Source of the DNA: JANMZR01 sp031383555
GTDB lineage: Bacteria > Bacteroidota > Bacteroidia > Cytophagales > Spirosomataceae
Direction of reading: 5' to 3'
NCBI GenBank assembly: GCA_031383555.1
Contig: JANMZR010000410.1
Span: forward strand, 1-64,000
DNA length: 64,000 nt
Position numbers and translations under genes: made by a program. Positions 1-9,236 of the stretch are shown here, one piece after another. Numbering within the stretch: the first letter of the stretch is position 1; every line of letters starts with the position of its first letter. The notes under the pieces are model-generated. The model saw only the letters and a list, made by a program, of their open reading frames with translations. It did no database searches and was not told the origin of the DNA.

Positions 1-304
1 TTGGTAAATTATAGGCTTTAACATAGTTTTTTGCTTGTGCCAAATGAACATTTTCCAAATCAATTATGGCTTTTATTTCTACCATTACTTGATTATCTAA
101 TATAAAATCTGCCCTTCTTGTACCAACATCAATTCCATCATAAAAAATAATTTTTTCCTCTTCTCTAACAAAACCAAGTCCAGCTCTTTCAAACTCAATT
201 GCTAAGCACCTTTGATAAATAACTTCCTGAAATCCATTTCCTAATGTATTGTGAACTTTCATTGCACAACCATTAATTTTATAAGTAATTTCATCAAGGC
301 TCAT
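1..304 (-). CDS. GxxExxY family protein (partial, runs off window start)
   Basis: The minus strand reads from an ATG at 304 through position 1 without a stop, giving 101 codons. The start is MSLDEITYKINGCAMKVHNT, followed by GNGFQEVIYQRCL, which holds the G-x-x-E-x-x-Y motif naming this family of roughly 125-residue proteins. Further on, RRADFILDNQVMVEIKA resembles the D-x(n)-E-x-K core of PD-(D/E)XK nuclease folds, to which the family is related. The biochemical role of the family is not established. About 20-25 C-terminal residues should lie outside the window. Confidence 0.85.
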   Translation of the reverse strand, partial: MSLDEITYKINGCAMKVHNTLGNGFQEVIYQRCLAIEFERAGLGFVREEEKIIFYDGIDVGTRRADFILDNQVMVEIKAIIDLENVHLAQAKNYVKAYNLP

Positions 305-452
305 GGAAAGATAATTTTAAGTAGCAATCAAAATTAAAAACGGTTTGTTGAATAATTGAATTATTTGTTTCTTTTTTTTAAATCATGTAAATCCATTAAT
401 CCTAAAATCCTGATTCTGACATCATTTATTTTACCGAAACAATAAATTAACG

Positions 453-460
453 TATTTTTG
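453..460 (+). promoter_or_regulatory. Possible Bacteroidetes -7 box upstream of glyA
   Basis: TATTTTTG matches the Bacteroidetes -7 consensus TAnnTTTG and lies about 83 bases before the glyA start. I could not find a convincing TTTG-type -33 element at the right distance, so this is a single-box prediction. The rest of 305-542 is AT-rich and shows no gene. Confidence 0.25.
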
Positions 461-542
461 TTCATAAATCGCAGATATTAATCCCAATATTGTAATATTT
501 CGATTTAAAATTTTAATTAATTAATAAAAAGCCAAAAAATCC

Positions 543-1835
543 ATGACTACCTCCACATTTACCCTTGAACGTGACACTGAAATTTTCAACCTAATTGAAA
601 AAGAAGCCCATCGCCAAGAGTATGGTATTGAGCTGATTGCCTCTGAAAATTTTGTTTCAAAACAAGTTATGGAAGCGCAAGGTACTGTTTTAACTAACAA
701 ATATGCTGAAGGACTGCCTGGCAAGCGCTATTATGGTGGCTGCGAAGTGGTTGATCAAATTGAAAATATAGCCATTGAACGTGCAAAAGCCCTTTTTGGT
801 GCCACATGGGCCAATGTGCAGCCGCATTCGGGTGCACAAGCTAATGCAGCGGTTTTTCTTTCATTTTTGAATCCCGGTGACAAAATATTGGGCTTTGATT
901 TGAGCCATGGTGGGCACCTTTCGCATGGTTCGCCTGTGAATTTTTCGGGCAAATATTTTAAGCCCTTTTTCTATGGAGTTGAGCAGGAAACTGGCCTGAT
1001 TAATTGGGATAAAGTTGAGAAAATTGCTCTTCGTGAAAAACCAAGATTGATCATATGTGGTGCATCTGCCTACGCTCGTGATTGGGATTATGCTCGCCTC
1101 CGTGCCATTGCCGATGAAGTTGGTGCCATGCTTTTAGGCGATATTTCTCACCCTAGTGCCTTGATTTGTAAGGGATTATTAAATGACCCTATGCAACATT
1201 GCCATATTGTTACCACCACTACTCACAAAACTTTGCGTGGCCCACGTGGCGGATTGATTATGTTGGGCAACGATTTTGAAAATCCATTTGGATTGACAAC
1301 TTTGAAAGGTGATTTGAAAATGATGAGCCAGCTTTTGGATGGTGCTGTATTCCCTGGCACACAGGGTGGCCCATTGGAGCATGTAATTGCAGCAAAAGCA
1401 GTTGCATTTGGGGAGGCTTTGACCGACGATTTTTATGACTACGCCGTTCAAGTACAGAAAAACGCCAAAGTGATGAGCCAAGCATTCACAGATAAAGGCT
1501 ATAAAGTAATTTCAGGTGGAACAGATAATCACTTGATGCTCATTGACTTACGACCAAAAGGATTGACTGGCAAACTAGCCGAAAATACTTTGATAAAAGC
1601 TGATATCACCATAAACAAAAACATGGTGCCTTTCGACGATAAAAGTCCTTTTGTAACCTCAGGTATGCGTATAGGCACACCCGCCATGACCACCAGAGGC
1701 CTCAAAGAAGCCGAGATGCTGGAAATAGTGGAATTAATCGATGGCGTATTGATGCACCATGACAACGATACTTATATTGCCGGCGTTAAAAATAAGATTA
1801 ATAGCTGGATGAACGATTTTCCTTTGTATATGTAA
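543..1835 (+). CDS. glyA: Serine hydroxymethyltransferase
   Basis: This PLP enzyme interconverts serine and glycine while moving a one-carbon unit to tetrahydrofolate, and it is the cell's main source of 5,10-methylene-THF. The 430-residue length is normal. The PLP-lysine motif [14 protein letters not shown] is intact with the Schiff-base lysine at residue 229. Family blocks [25 protein letters not shown] and QPHSGAQAN are also present. The C-terminal block around [15 protein letters not shown], which helps bind the substrate carboxylate, is complete. The gene stands alone with its own terminator. The ATG at 543 fits the family N-terminus. Confidence 0.98.
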   Translation: MTTSTFTLERDTEIFNLIEKEAHRQEYGIELIASENFVSKQVMEAQGTVLTNKYAEGLPGKRYYGGCEVVDQIENIAIERAKALFGATWANVQPHSGAQANAAVFLSFLNPGDKILGFDLSHGGHLSHGSPVNFSGKYFKPFFYGVEQETGLINWDKVEKIALREKPRLIICGASAYARDWDYARLRAIADEVGAMLLGDISHPSALICKGLLNDPMQHCHIVTTTTHKTLRGPRGGLIMLGNDFENPFGLTTLKGDLKMMSQLLDGAVFPGTQGGPLEHVIAAKAVAFGEALTDDFYDYAVQVQKNAKVMSQAFTDKGYKVISGGTDNHLMLIDLRPKGLTGKLAENTLIKADITINKNMVPFDDKSPFVTSGMRIGTPAMTTRGLKEAEMLEIVELIDGVLMHHDNDTYIAGVKNKINSWMNDFPLYM

Positions 1836-1860
1836 GAGTAATAGTTTTTAAGATTTTTGA

Positions 1861-1894
1861 AAACCCAATAGGTGCGAACTTATTGGGTTTTTTT
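1861..1894 (+). terminator. Rho-independent terminator of glyA
   Basis: AAACCCAATA (1861-1870) and TATTGGGTTT (1881-1890) form a perfect 10-bp stem with a 10-base loop. The descending arm runs straight into a T tract (1888-1894). It lies 25 bases after the glyA stop codon. Confidence 0.9.
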
Positions 1895-1970
1895 GTTGGG
1901 AAAATTTGTTTGAAAAGGCTTTATTAACAATATTTGTAAAAAATATTTTCTGATCCCTAAAATCAATTCA

Positions 1971-4565
1971 ATGAAGAAATTCTACTCTAATATCAAATTA
2001 AAATTATCACTATTAACAATTCTCACTTTTTTATCTATTTCGGTTACAGCACAAAGAACAATACCTTATCCAATAATTTTTGTTCATGGATGGGTCGGAA
2101 GTGATAAAACTTGGTATGGGATGGGAGTTCATTTAAAAGATAACGGATTAAATGTCTCGCTCGACGATAATAGACGAGGGGCAGGTTCTGGAAGTATTAT
2201 AAATTTCCATTTGAATGCCGATGGCTCAAATACCACCTCTAAGTTATCTAGGTATACTGGAGGGCCTTATTATGGAGATGTTTTCGATTACAATTCTTAT
2301 ATAAATCCTTCAAATGATGTTTTCTTTATAAATTTTGACAATCCTTTTAGTAATGGAGGCAAAAGTTATAGCAATGAGGCTGCGGCAGCTAAGCAAGGCT
2401 TTGCTGTTGGGCTTGCCGTAAAAAAAGTACTAAATGCAACTGGAGCAAATAAAGTGATTTTATTTGGCCATAGTATGGGAGGGTTAGCTATAAGAGAATA
2501 TTTACAAAATAAAGAAAATTGGCAATTTGGTTATCATAATGTAGCTAAATTAATCACAACAGGAACGCCTCATAGTGGGAGTAATTCAACCTCAGGAAAT
2601 ATATTAAACTACATAAGCGATACTGCTGGAAGTGAAAGGTCAGAAGCTGTGAGGGATTTAAGGTATCCTAAAACAAGTAGCATTTACGATAGAGGTGTTT
2701 ATCTTTTTGGTGGAGAAGAAAATAATATAAATAGGTTAGGCTTAAATTATTTCAATAATGACGTTGATTGCAGCGGTGGCTTAAATTATGTTAATGGGCT
2801 TAATTATAAGAACTTGTACTCTGATATCTCTTATAGTTGTATAATAGGGACTGGAGGCAATTTTTTTTTATCGACAACAGGAACAGGAGGTGATGATATT
2901 GTAGAAGGAAATAAAGCATCAATATTTAATTTGGGATATAATAATCTAAAAGGAGGTACTTTTTATGCAATAAAATGTTTTGAAGAAAGTGGAGCTAGTA
3001 AATATTATTCCGATAAAGACTATACTTGGCATACAAAACTTCCTAAACAGAGGTGGATAAATACTTATGCCCTAGACGAGCCAAATGAAATCAGTTTGGC
3101 TTATGAAATTGAACCCGAAAAAGTTTACAGAGGTTTTTTCACACCACAAGCAAGCGGAAGTTTGAACGATACAGATATTTTTAAAATATTTTTACCATCT
3201 ACAGGTGTTTTGAATTTAGCTTTTAATTCATCAGAAGGATCAATCGGATTGTATGATTCAAACAACAACATCTTATTAAATCAAAATAGCGGTTCTGAAA
3301 AGATAAATGTACAAAGTGGTGGCAACTATTATTTAATTGTAAAAGGAGCAGCAGGAAATAATTCAAGTGCTTGGGAATTCAGGACTTATAGTTTTGCCAC
3401 AAGTTTTTGTGCTTTACCAACTTCTCCAATTATATACACAAATGAAAACACCACATTTTGTGAAGGAAATTCTTCCACTTTAACAACCGATTCTAAATTT
3501 TCGGGTTATAAATGGTTTAAAGATGGTCAAGAAATTGATAATAATTCTCCAGAGCTAATTGCTAAAGAAACTGGTAACTATACAGTTAAAGGCTTACAAT
3601 GCGGGGTCTCATTAAATTCATTAAATAGCCTTAGCATTAAAGTTAACCCCATTCCAAATAAACCCAATATTTCAAAAGAAGAATTGCCCGATAAATTTGT
3701 GCTTACCTCAAGTAATCCTGAAAATTTAGAATGGTACTTCAATGGGAATTTATTGAATAATGAAAAAAGTCAAACATTTAATCCACAGGAGCTTGGAAAT
3801 TACAAAGTGAAAGTTATAAAAGATGGTTGCTCAAACATTTCGGATGATGTATTAATAAAAATGGAGAAGCCAACCCTAATTTTGGACAGTAAAAGTGCAG
3901 GCTGTGAGGGAGATAGCTTAAAAATTAAAACGCAATCAAATTTTAGTAAATACGTTTATTCTTATGGAAAAAATGAAATAAACTCAATAAAAAATGAAGT
4001 TTATTTAAAGAAAACGGGGAACTATTCTGTTGTAACTTACCGAGGAAAGTTTTCAAGCCCACCTTCAGATTCCGTCAAAATCAACATTTATCCGTACCCC
4101 CAAAAACCAATTTTATCACTGGAAAATTTTTCATTAAAGTCAAGTAGTATTTTAAATAATCAATGGTTTGTAAATGGGGTTGATCTAAAAGATTCAACTA
4201 ATCAAATATTAAGAATTTTAGGTCCTGAAAATTATCAAGTAAAAGTAACTGAAAATGGATGTTCGTCCATTTCTGATAAATTTTTAGTATTATCGGAAGA
4301 AAAAAATCTTTTATTTGACAGTAATTTAAAAATTTATCCAAATCCAAATAATGGAAATTTTGAATTTGAATTTTATTCAAATGATTTCAAACCAATTGAA
4401 ATCAATATTTATAATAGTTTTGGTAAAAAGATTTATAATAAAACAATAAAAATAAATGGTAAATATTTTGATAAAATTTCTATTCAAAATAATCCAGCTG
4501 GCCAGTATTATTTGAGCCTGCAAAAGGATAAATCAACAAAAGTGGCTAAATTTGAAATACACTAA
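1971..4565 (+). CDS. Secreted alpha/beta-hydrolase (lipase-like) with Ig-like repeats and T9SS sorting domain
   Basis: 864 residues. Residues 1-27 form a signal peptide ending near SVTAQ. The hydrolase domain covers roughly residues 30-340: IIFVHGW supplies the oxyanion-hole HG motif, and FGHSMGG places the nucleophile at Ser168 in a G-x-S-x-G elbow like that of PGAP1-type and triacylglycerol lipases. A pre-peptidase-like beta domain follows at about 375-475. Then come about four Ig-like repeats (residues 480-770) with recurring WF-G and GNY-V motifs. The last 80 residues, starting at LKIYPNPNNGNFEF, are a type IX secretion 'Por' sorting domain. I infer export across the outer membrane and surface attachment or release. 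The substrate is unknown; ester lipids are the best guess. The gene is more AT-rich than glyA. Confidence 0.85.
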   Translation: MKKFYSNIKLKLSLLTILTFLSISVTAQRTIPYPIIFVHGWVGSDKTWYGMGVHLKDNGLNVSLDDNRRGAGSGSIINFHLNADGSNTTSKLSRYTGGPYYGDVFDYNSYINPSNDVFFINFDNPFSNGGKSYSNEAAAAKQGFAVGLAVKKVLNATGANKVILFGHSMGGLAIREYLQNKENWQFGYHNVAKLITTGTPHSGSNSTSGNILNYISDTAGSERSEAVRDLRYPKTSSIYDRGVYLFGGEENNINRLGLNYFNNDVDCSGGLNYVNGLNYKNLYSDISYSCIIGTGGNFFLSTTGTGGDDIVEGNKASIFNLGYNNLKGGTFYAIKCFEESGASKYYSDKDYTWHTKLPKQRWINTYALDEPNEISLAYEIEPEKVYRGFFTPQASGSLNDTDIFKIFLPSTGVLNLAFNSSEGSIGLYDSNNNILLNQNSGSEKINVQSGGNYYLIVKGAAGNNSSAWEFRTYSFATSFCALPTSPIIYTNENTTFCEGNSSTLTTDSKFSGYKWFKDGQEIDNNSPELIAKETGNYTVKGLQCGVSLNSLNSLSIKVNPIPNKPNISKEELPDKFVLTSSNPENLEWYFNGNLLNNEKSQTFNPQELGNYKVKVIKDGCSNISDDVLIKMEKPTLILDSKSAGCEGDSLKIKTQSNFSKYVYSYGKNEINSIKNEVYLKKTGNYSVVTYRGKFSSPPSDSVKINIYPYPQKPILSLENFSLKSSSILNNQWFVNGVDLKDSTNQILRILGPENYQVKVTENGCSSISDKFLVLSEEKNLLFDSNLKIYPNPNNGNFEFEFYSNDFKPIEINIYNSFGKKIYNKTIKINGKYFDKISIQNNPAGQYYLSLQKDKSTKVAKFEIH

Positions 4566-4642
4566 AATTGTTTTTAGAAAACAAAATATAGCCCTTTTTT
4601 TGTAACTCAAGAAATGCATTATGATTTTTTTTAAAAATAAAA

Positions 4643-5428
4643 ATGTACAGATCATTAGTAATATTATCGATTTACTTGGCTTTCATTACTGGTTGTTCAA
4701 ATAATAATTCTGAAAATAAAGCTAAAAAAACTGATATTGATGATATTTCTGTATTATCTGCTTTGCCTCAAAAAGTACCAACGCCTGCCAATAATAGCAT
4801 CACTGAAGAAAAAATAAAATTAGGAAAGCTCCTATTCTTTGATCCAATTCTCTCGGGAAATAAAGATGTATCATGCGCCACTTGCCATCATCCACAATTT
4901 GGTTTTGCTGAAAGTTTAGAAATTTCAATTGGTGTCAACGGGAAAGGAATCGGGGGAAAACGTGAGTTTTTAACCCCAAATGATATACCTTTTGTAAAAC
5001 GGAATTCACAATCAATAATTAATGTGGCCTTTAATGGCATAAAAAACAATGAGGCGGTTGATCCAGCAATGGCTCCGATGTTTTGGGATTTAAGAGCTAA
5101 AAGCCTTGAAAATCAGGCCTTTGAACCAATAATGGCTTTTGAAGAGATGCGTGGGCATAATTACGGAAAAGAAATTGCCGTAAATGAAGTGGTTAATCGA
5201 CTTAAAAAAATTATAGAATATCAACAATTATTTGAAAAAGCCTTTAAGCAAAAGGACGCAATAACAAAAGAAAATTTTGGCAAAGCAATTGCAACTTATG
5301 AACGTACAATTATTGCCAATAATTCCAGATTTGACCAATACATGAATGGCGATAAAACCGCCCTCTCACTAAACGAGTTAGATGGAATGCATCTTTTTTT
5401 TGAAATCAGGCTGTTCAAAATGTCATAA
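4643..5428 (+). CDS. Di-heme cytochrome c peroxidase (MauG/CcpA family), N-terminal part before a frameshift
   Basis: Residues 1-18 look like a lipoprotein signal (lipobox ending at Cys18, FITGCSN). The first c-heme site, SCATCHHPQFGFAES, is intact. The family reduces H2O2 with electrons from cytochrome c in the periplasm, or oxidises other targets. The frame ends in unrelated residues (EIRLFKMS) after an 8-T run at 5394-5401. The missing second half lies in the next frame at 5382-5819. Removing one T joins them into a normal 391-codon protein that reads HLFLKSGCSKCHNG across the junction. The gene is therefore broken by one extra base, or carries a sequencing error at this homopolymer. Confidence 0.85.
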   Translation: MYRSLVILSIYLAFITGCSNNNSENKAKKTDIDDISVLSALPQKVPTPANNSITEEKIKLGKLLFFDPILSGNKDVSCATCHHPQFGFAESLEISIGVNGKGIGGKREFLTPNDIPFVKRNSQSIINVAFNGIKNNEAVDPAMAPMFWDLRAKSLENQAFEPIMAFEEMRGHNYGKEIAVNEVVNRLKKIIEYQQLFEKAFKQKDAITKENFGKAIATYERTIIANNSRFDQYMNGDKTALSLNELDGMHLFFEIRLFKMS

Positions 5429-5819
5429 TGGGCCTATGTTTTCGGACTTTAAAACCCATGTAATTGGTGTATCAGATAATGAAAATTTAAAAGAATCAGA
5501 TAGTGGTTTTGAAAAAAAATACGCTTTTCGTACACCAACCCTAAGAAACCTCCGCTATACTTTTCCATATATGCATAGCGGAAAGCTCAAATCACTTCAA
5601 AATGTACTTGAATTTTATGAAGATTTATCAGGTGGAAAAATTGCAAATCCGAATGTGAGTTCTTCGCAAATCGATCCACTTTTAAAAAATTTGAATGTCG
5701 ATTTTAAGGATATTTCTTCAATTGTAGAATTTATTAACACCTTGAATGACGATAATATTGATAAAACAATACCAACACATGTACCTAGTGGCCTAAAAGT
5801 TGGAGGCAATATTGATTAA
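5382..5819 (+). CDS. Di-heme cytochrome c peroxidase, C-terminal part after the frameshift
   Basis: This frame carries the second c-heme site, GCSKCHNGPMFSDF, and the conserved FRTPTLRNLRYTFPYMHSGKL block. The Met in YMHSG is the usual axial ligand region of the high-potential heme. It ends normally with the VEFINTLND segment seen at the C-terminus of the family. The nominal ATG at 5382 is an accident of the shifted frame. Translation should come from the start at 4643. A single protein of 391 residues is restored if one T of the 5394-5401 run is absent. Confidence 0.8.
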   Translation: MECIFFLKSGCSKCHNGPMFSDFKTHVIGVSDNENLKESDSGFEKKYAFRTPTLRNLRYTFPYMHSGKLKSLQNVLEFYEDLSGGKIANPNVSSSQIDPLLKNLNVDFKDISSIVEFINTLNDDNIDKTIPTHVPSGLKVGGNID

Positions 5820-5886
5820 TAATTTCTGGAAGAATTTTTTAATTGTAGTTTTCAAAAATCACTATATTTACAGAAAATTAAACAGA

Positions 5887-6189
5887 ATGCAAGTAAAAGA
5901 AAAACCAGTTTTTCATAAACGGATTTTTTGGGATGTAAATTTCGAAGCACTAGATTATGATGCCAAAGCAAATTTCGTAATTGAACGGGTGTTTGAAAGG
6001 GGCGATGTGCCTGATATTCGCAATTGCAGAAGATATTATGGCGATGAAAAAGTGACTTCCGCACTTTTAAATGCAAAATTTTTACCTGAAATAACAATGC
6101 ATTTGGCAAGTGCTGTAATAGACAAGCCTTTAAAAGATTTTAGATGTTACAAACTCAGACAGTTGAACCCCACACTTTTTCCATATTAA
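5887..6189 (+). CDS. DUF6922-like protein, probable partner of the AbiEii-type gene
   Basis: 100 residues. I start it at the ATG at 5887 (MQVKEKPVFHKRIFWDVNFE) because codons further upstream look like untranslated spacer. The sequence FWDVNFEALDYDAKANFVIERVFERGD and the following RRYYGD resemble the DUF6922 family, small Bacteroidetes proteins often encoded just before AbiEii-like nucleotidyltransferases. Its 3' end overlaps the next gene by 46 bases, so the two are surely co-expressed. By position it would be the antitoxin-like member, but no DNA-binding domain can be recognised. The function is inferred only from context. Confidence 0.7.
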   Translation: MQVKEKPVFHKRIFWDVNFEALDYDAKANFVIERVFERGDVPDIRNCRRYYGDEKVTSALLNAKFLPEITMHLASAVIDKPLKDFRCYKLRQLNPTLFPY

Positions 6190-6770
6190 AAAAATTGATG
6201 GAAATGCCTGAACTTCAGGGCTTTTCACTGGTAAGTGGTACTGCCCTTTCACTTTTATATGGGCATAGAATATCAATCGATTTAGACTTATTTTCAAATC
6301 AACCTTTTGAAAATAATGATATTGTAATAGCTCTCCAGAAAGCTTTTGGAAATAAATTTGACAACAGAAGTACAAATCCAAAATTTGGCGTTTTTTGCTT
6401 TATTGAAAATGTAAAGGTAGATATTGTACACAATCCCCATCCAAATATTTTCCCGCAATTCCTGATTGATGACATTCGAATGTTTTCTAAAGAAGACCTT
6501 GTGGCCATGATGGTACAAGCTGTTTTAGGACGAGGAAAAAAGAAGGATTTCTGGGATATTGCTGAGCTACTAAATGATTATTCAATTGATGATTTTATCA
6601 ATTTCCATAAGCAAAAATATAGTACACAAAACCTGCTTATTACTGTTCCTCAGGTAATTACCTATTTCACGGATGCTCACGAAAGTGAAGACCCAGTAAG
6701 CTTAAAAAATCAAAGCTGGGAAAAAGTGCAGCAAATTATCAAAAAGAAAGTTTCTGACTATTTGACATAA
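6144..6770 (+). CDS. AbiEii/AbiGii-type nucleotidyltransferase, toxin-like
   Basis: 208 residues. The segment FSLVSGTALSLLYGHRISIDLDLFS is the core of the AbiEii/DUF1814 nucleotidyltransferase fold. It has a G-T-A-L motif like the G-[GS] of polymerase-beta-type enzymes and a paired D-x-D for metal binding. Characterised AbiEii (MenT-like) toxins add nucleotides to tRNA or other targets and take part in phage abortive infection. VDIVHNPH further on provides another acidic and polar patch. The gene overlaps the DUF6922-like gene by 46 bases and is followed after 4 bases by the YdeI-like gene. Toxin activity is inferred, because many chromosomal relatives are untested. Confidence 0.8.
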   Translation: MLQTQTVEPHTFSILKKLMEMPELQGFSLVSGTALSLLYGHRISIDLDLFSNQPFENNDIVIALQKAFGNKFDNRSTNPKFGVFCFIENVKVDIVHNPHPNIFPQFLIDDIRMFSKEDLVAMMVQAVLGRGKKKDFWDIAELLNDYSIDDFINFHKQKYSTQNLLITVPQVITYFTDAHESEDPVSLKNQSWEKVQQIIKKKVSDYLT

Positions 6771-6774
6771 TTCC

Positions 6775-7281
6775 ATGATCCAATTCAAAGCCATTCTCGA
6801 TAAGTTTAATGAAAAAGGTGAGAAAACTGGCTGGACCTATTTTGTGATTCCTGCCCATATTGCACAGGAGCTGAATCCAGGCGTGAAAACTTCGTATCGA
6901 GTAAAAGGAAAAATAGATAATTTTCCAATAAAAATGGTTGCCTTAGTGCCTATGGGTGAAGGCGATTACATTATTCCCTTTAACGATAGATTCAAAAAAG
7001 CAACAGGTAAAAAAGAAGGCGCAAAAATCGAAGTATTTCTCGAAATTGATACAGATGAGTTTCCTTTCTCTCAAGATTTATTGGCTTGTTTGGAAGATGA
7101 ACCCATTGCATCGGAGGCCTTTTACAAAATGCCAAAAAGCCACCAAAAATATTATTCTAATTGGGTAGAAAGTGCTAAAACTTTTGAAACCAAATCAAAA
7201 CGAATAGTACAATGTGTTTTTGGATTGGCCAATGGAATGGATTACGGCCAAATGATTAGGCATTTTAAGCAGGCAAAATAA
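6775..7281 (+). CDS. DUF1905 plus YdeI/OmpD-associated protein
   Basis: 168 residues in two parts. Residues 1-95 are a DUF1905-type beta-barrel (FKAILDKFNEKGEKTGWTYF, later YIIPFNDRFKKATGKKEGAKI). Residues 105-168 are the short helical YdeI/OmpD-associated region (FYKMPKSHQKYYSNWVESAKTFETKSKR). Relatives are called bacteriocin-protection proteins after one early observation, but the mechanism is unknown. The stop codon overlaps the start of the next gene by one base (TAATG), which indicates translational coupling. Confidence 0.8.
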   Translation: MIQFKAILDKFNEKGEKTGWTYFVIPAHIAQELNPGVKTSYRVKGKIDNFPIKMVALVPMGEGDYIIPFNDRFKKATGKKEGAKIEVFLEIDTDEFPFSQDLLACLEDEPIASEAFYKMPKSHQKYYSNWVESAKTFETKSKRIVQCVFGLANGMDYGQMIRHFKQAK

Positions 7282-8171
7282 TGGTAAAATCTATTTTGTT
7301 ACTGGTAAACCCTGTTTCAGGAAATGGAAAAAATGTTGAAAACTCAACCTTTATAATCCAAGAATTAGAGAAGGAAAACTGGCAAATTTTCCGATTTATC
7401 AGTAAGCAAAAAGATGATTTTATAAAATTCCTCCAAAATACCGACATTCAATCATATACACATATAGGCATTGTGGGTGGCGATGGTAGTATGCATGAAG
7501 TGGTAAATGGTTTGATGCAAAATACGTTTAATCAAAAAATTCCAATTTTGCTTTTTCCTTGTGGTTCAGGAAATGCTTTGAACCACGATTTGAACTGCTT
7601 TACAATAGAAGAAGCAATAAAAAGATTAAAGAACAATCATTCTGAAAAAATAGATATCATCCAAGTAAAAGCAAAAAACGAAGTTCATTATGCAATGAGC
7701 ATTGTTGGCTTTGGACTTGTAAACGAAATAAATAAAAGGGCCGAAAAAATACGATGGTTGGGTGATATGCGCTATACTTTAGCCGCCTTGGTGGATATTT
7801 TAAGGAATCCAAAATATGAAGCAAAAGTAGAAATTGATAGCGTAAAATATGATAACGATTTTTGTTTTGTACTCATTTCGAATACGATACATACTGGTAA
7901 AGCTATGAAAATGGCCCCATTAGCCCTACTAGCTGATGGATATTTGGATGTTTTACTGGTAAAACATTTAAAAGTTTGGCAATTGCTTTTACTTTTCCCT
8001 AAAATATTTTCTGGTAAGCATATTAATTCGCCACTTTTGAAATATACTCATGCCAAATCAATAAATATTTATCCTAAAATTACCCAATTTGGCAATTTTG
8101 ATGGGGAGGTAAAAGGATATTCGCCATTTGAAATTGAAATATTGCCAAAAGCTATTGAAATAATTTGTTAG
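7281..8171 (+). CDS. Diacylglycerol/lipid kinase family protein (DagK/YegS-like)
   Basis: 296 residues. The N-terminal VNPVSGNGKN and the nucleotide-binding GGDGSMHEVVNGLM are the hallmark motifs of the DAGK catalytic domain, followed by the PCGSGNALNHDL loop. The C-terminal half has the beta-sandwich of YegS/DgkB proteins (APLALLADGYLDVLLV, NFDGEVKG). The family phosphorylates diacylglycerol, sphingoid bases or related lipids with ATP at the membrane. Bacteroidetes make sphingolipids, so a sphingoid base is a possible substrate, but nothing in the sequence decides this. It is coupled to the gene before it. Confidence 0.9.
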   Translation: MVKSILLLVNPVSGNGKNVENSTFIIQELEKENWQIFRFISKQKDDFIKFLQNTDIQSYTHIGIVGGDGSMHEVVNGLMQNTFNQKIPILLFPCGSGNALNHDLNCFTIEEAIKRLKNNHSEKIDIIQVKAKNEVHYAMSIVGFGLVNEINKRAEKIRWLGDMRYTLAALVDILRNPKYEAKVEIDSVKYDNDFCFVLISNTIHTGKAMKMAPLALLADGYLDVLLVKHLKVWQLLLLFPKIFSGKHINSPLLKYTHAKSINIYPKITQFGNFDGEVKGYSPFEIEILPKAIEIIC

Positions 8172-8176
8172 AAAAA

Positions 8177-8590
8177 ATGCTAAAAACAATTCTTCTATAT
8201 GGCTCATTATTAGGCTTATTAATTATTCTGATAAGTTCAGCAGAGTATATTTTTTGGATGAAAATGAACTTCATTGAATTATATATTGGCTTAATTGCAA
8301 CTGTTTTTTTGGCTTTAGGACTTTGGTTTGGTAAAAAATTAATCATTAAACAAAAAGCAGAAAAAATAATCGGACAAGAATATACCTTTAATGAACTAGG
8401 AATAAGTAAAAGAGAGTTTGAGGTGTTAGCGCTTGTAAATAAAGGTCTTTCGAATCAAGAAATTGCCGATGTGCTTTTTGTTTCAACCAATACCATAAAA
8501 ACACATACCTCAAAATTATTTGAAAAATTAGAAGTGAAAAACCGCACTCATGCCATATTGAAGGCCAAAGAATTGGGAATTATTGCTTAA
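8177..8590 (+). CDS. Membrane-anchored LuxR-type transcriptional regulator
   Basis: I start at the ATG at 8177, 5 bases after the kinase stop; a TTG at 8165 would add four residues. Two membrane segments (residues 4-24 and 32-52) are followed by a short linker and a LuxR_C helix-turn-helix: GISKREFEVLALVNKGLSNQ, then EIADVLFVSTNTIKTHTSKL. No receiver or sensor domain is present. This two-TM plus HTH design is common in Bacteroidetes, often beside a DUF4199 membrane protein as here. The signal and targets are unknown. Confidence 0.85.
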   Translation: MLKTILLYGSLLGLLIILISSAEYIFWMKMNFIELYIGLIATVFLALGLWFGKKLIIKQKAEKIIGQEYTFNELGISKREFEVLALVNKGLSNQEIADVLFVSTNTIKTHTSKLFEKLEVKNRTHAILKAKELGIIA

Positions 8591-8669
8591 AATCACCCAA
8601 AAGAATGACAAATTTTAAGATTAATATCTTGAAATTTGTGAATGAATTCAATTCTAAACTATTAAAAAA

Positions 8670-9182
8670 ATGAGAAAAATAATCACAAAATATGGTTTGA
8701 TTTCTGGAATAATTTCAGCCGTTTTATTGCTAATCGTTTCTATTTTAAATAAAGACAAATTTAACTTTGACTACTCGATGGCCATCGGCTATGCCTGTAT
8801 GATAGCAGCCATGGTTTTTATTTATTTTGGGATAAAAAAATATCGAGATCATTTTAATGGCGGGAAAATTAGCTTTAAAACAGCCCTATTAATTGGTTTG
8901 GGTATAACTCTCATTTCCTGTATATTATATTCGCTAATGTGGCTCATAGTTTATTATAATCTGATGCCCAATTTTATGGATGATTATGCCAAATTCAGCC
9001 TGCAAAAAATGCAAAATTCTGGAGCCAGCCAAATTGAAATAGACAAATTAATTGCTTCAATAAACGAAATGAAAGAGTGGTATAAAAACCCAATATTAGT
9101 GTTTTTAATAACACTAATGGAGCCTACTCCAGTTGGCATAGTTATTTCATTAGTTTCTGCTATAATTTTGAAAAAAAAGTAA
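8670..9182 (+). CDS. DUF4199 family membrane protein
   Basis: 170 residues with four predicted membrane segments (about 8-25, 38-55, 72-95 and 145-166). The pattern YGLISGIISAVLLL at the start, IYFGIKKYRDHFNGGKISFK in the second loop and a long soluble loop before the last helix matches DUF4199. The function is unknown. It follows the membrane LuxR regulator by 79 bases on the same strand, an arrangement seen repeatedly in this phylum, so the pair may act together. Confidence 0.85.
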   Translation: MRKIITKYGLISGIISAVLLLIVSILNKDKFNFDYSMAIGYACMIAAMVFIYFGIKKYRDHFNGGKISFKTALLIGLGITLISCILYSLMWLIVYYNLMPNFMDDYAKFSLQKMQNSGASQIEIDKLIASINEMKEWYKNPILVFLITLMEPTPVGIVISLVSAIILKKK

Positions 9183-9236
9183 TATGAAAATCCAAACTCT
9201 GGCAGGAATTCTTAAATTTTGATTAAAATTCGTGAA

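Noticed and set aside
1179..1485. Two antisense frames inside glyA
   Set aside because: Shadows of a strongly conserved glyA frame; no promoter or protein similarity seen.
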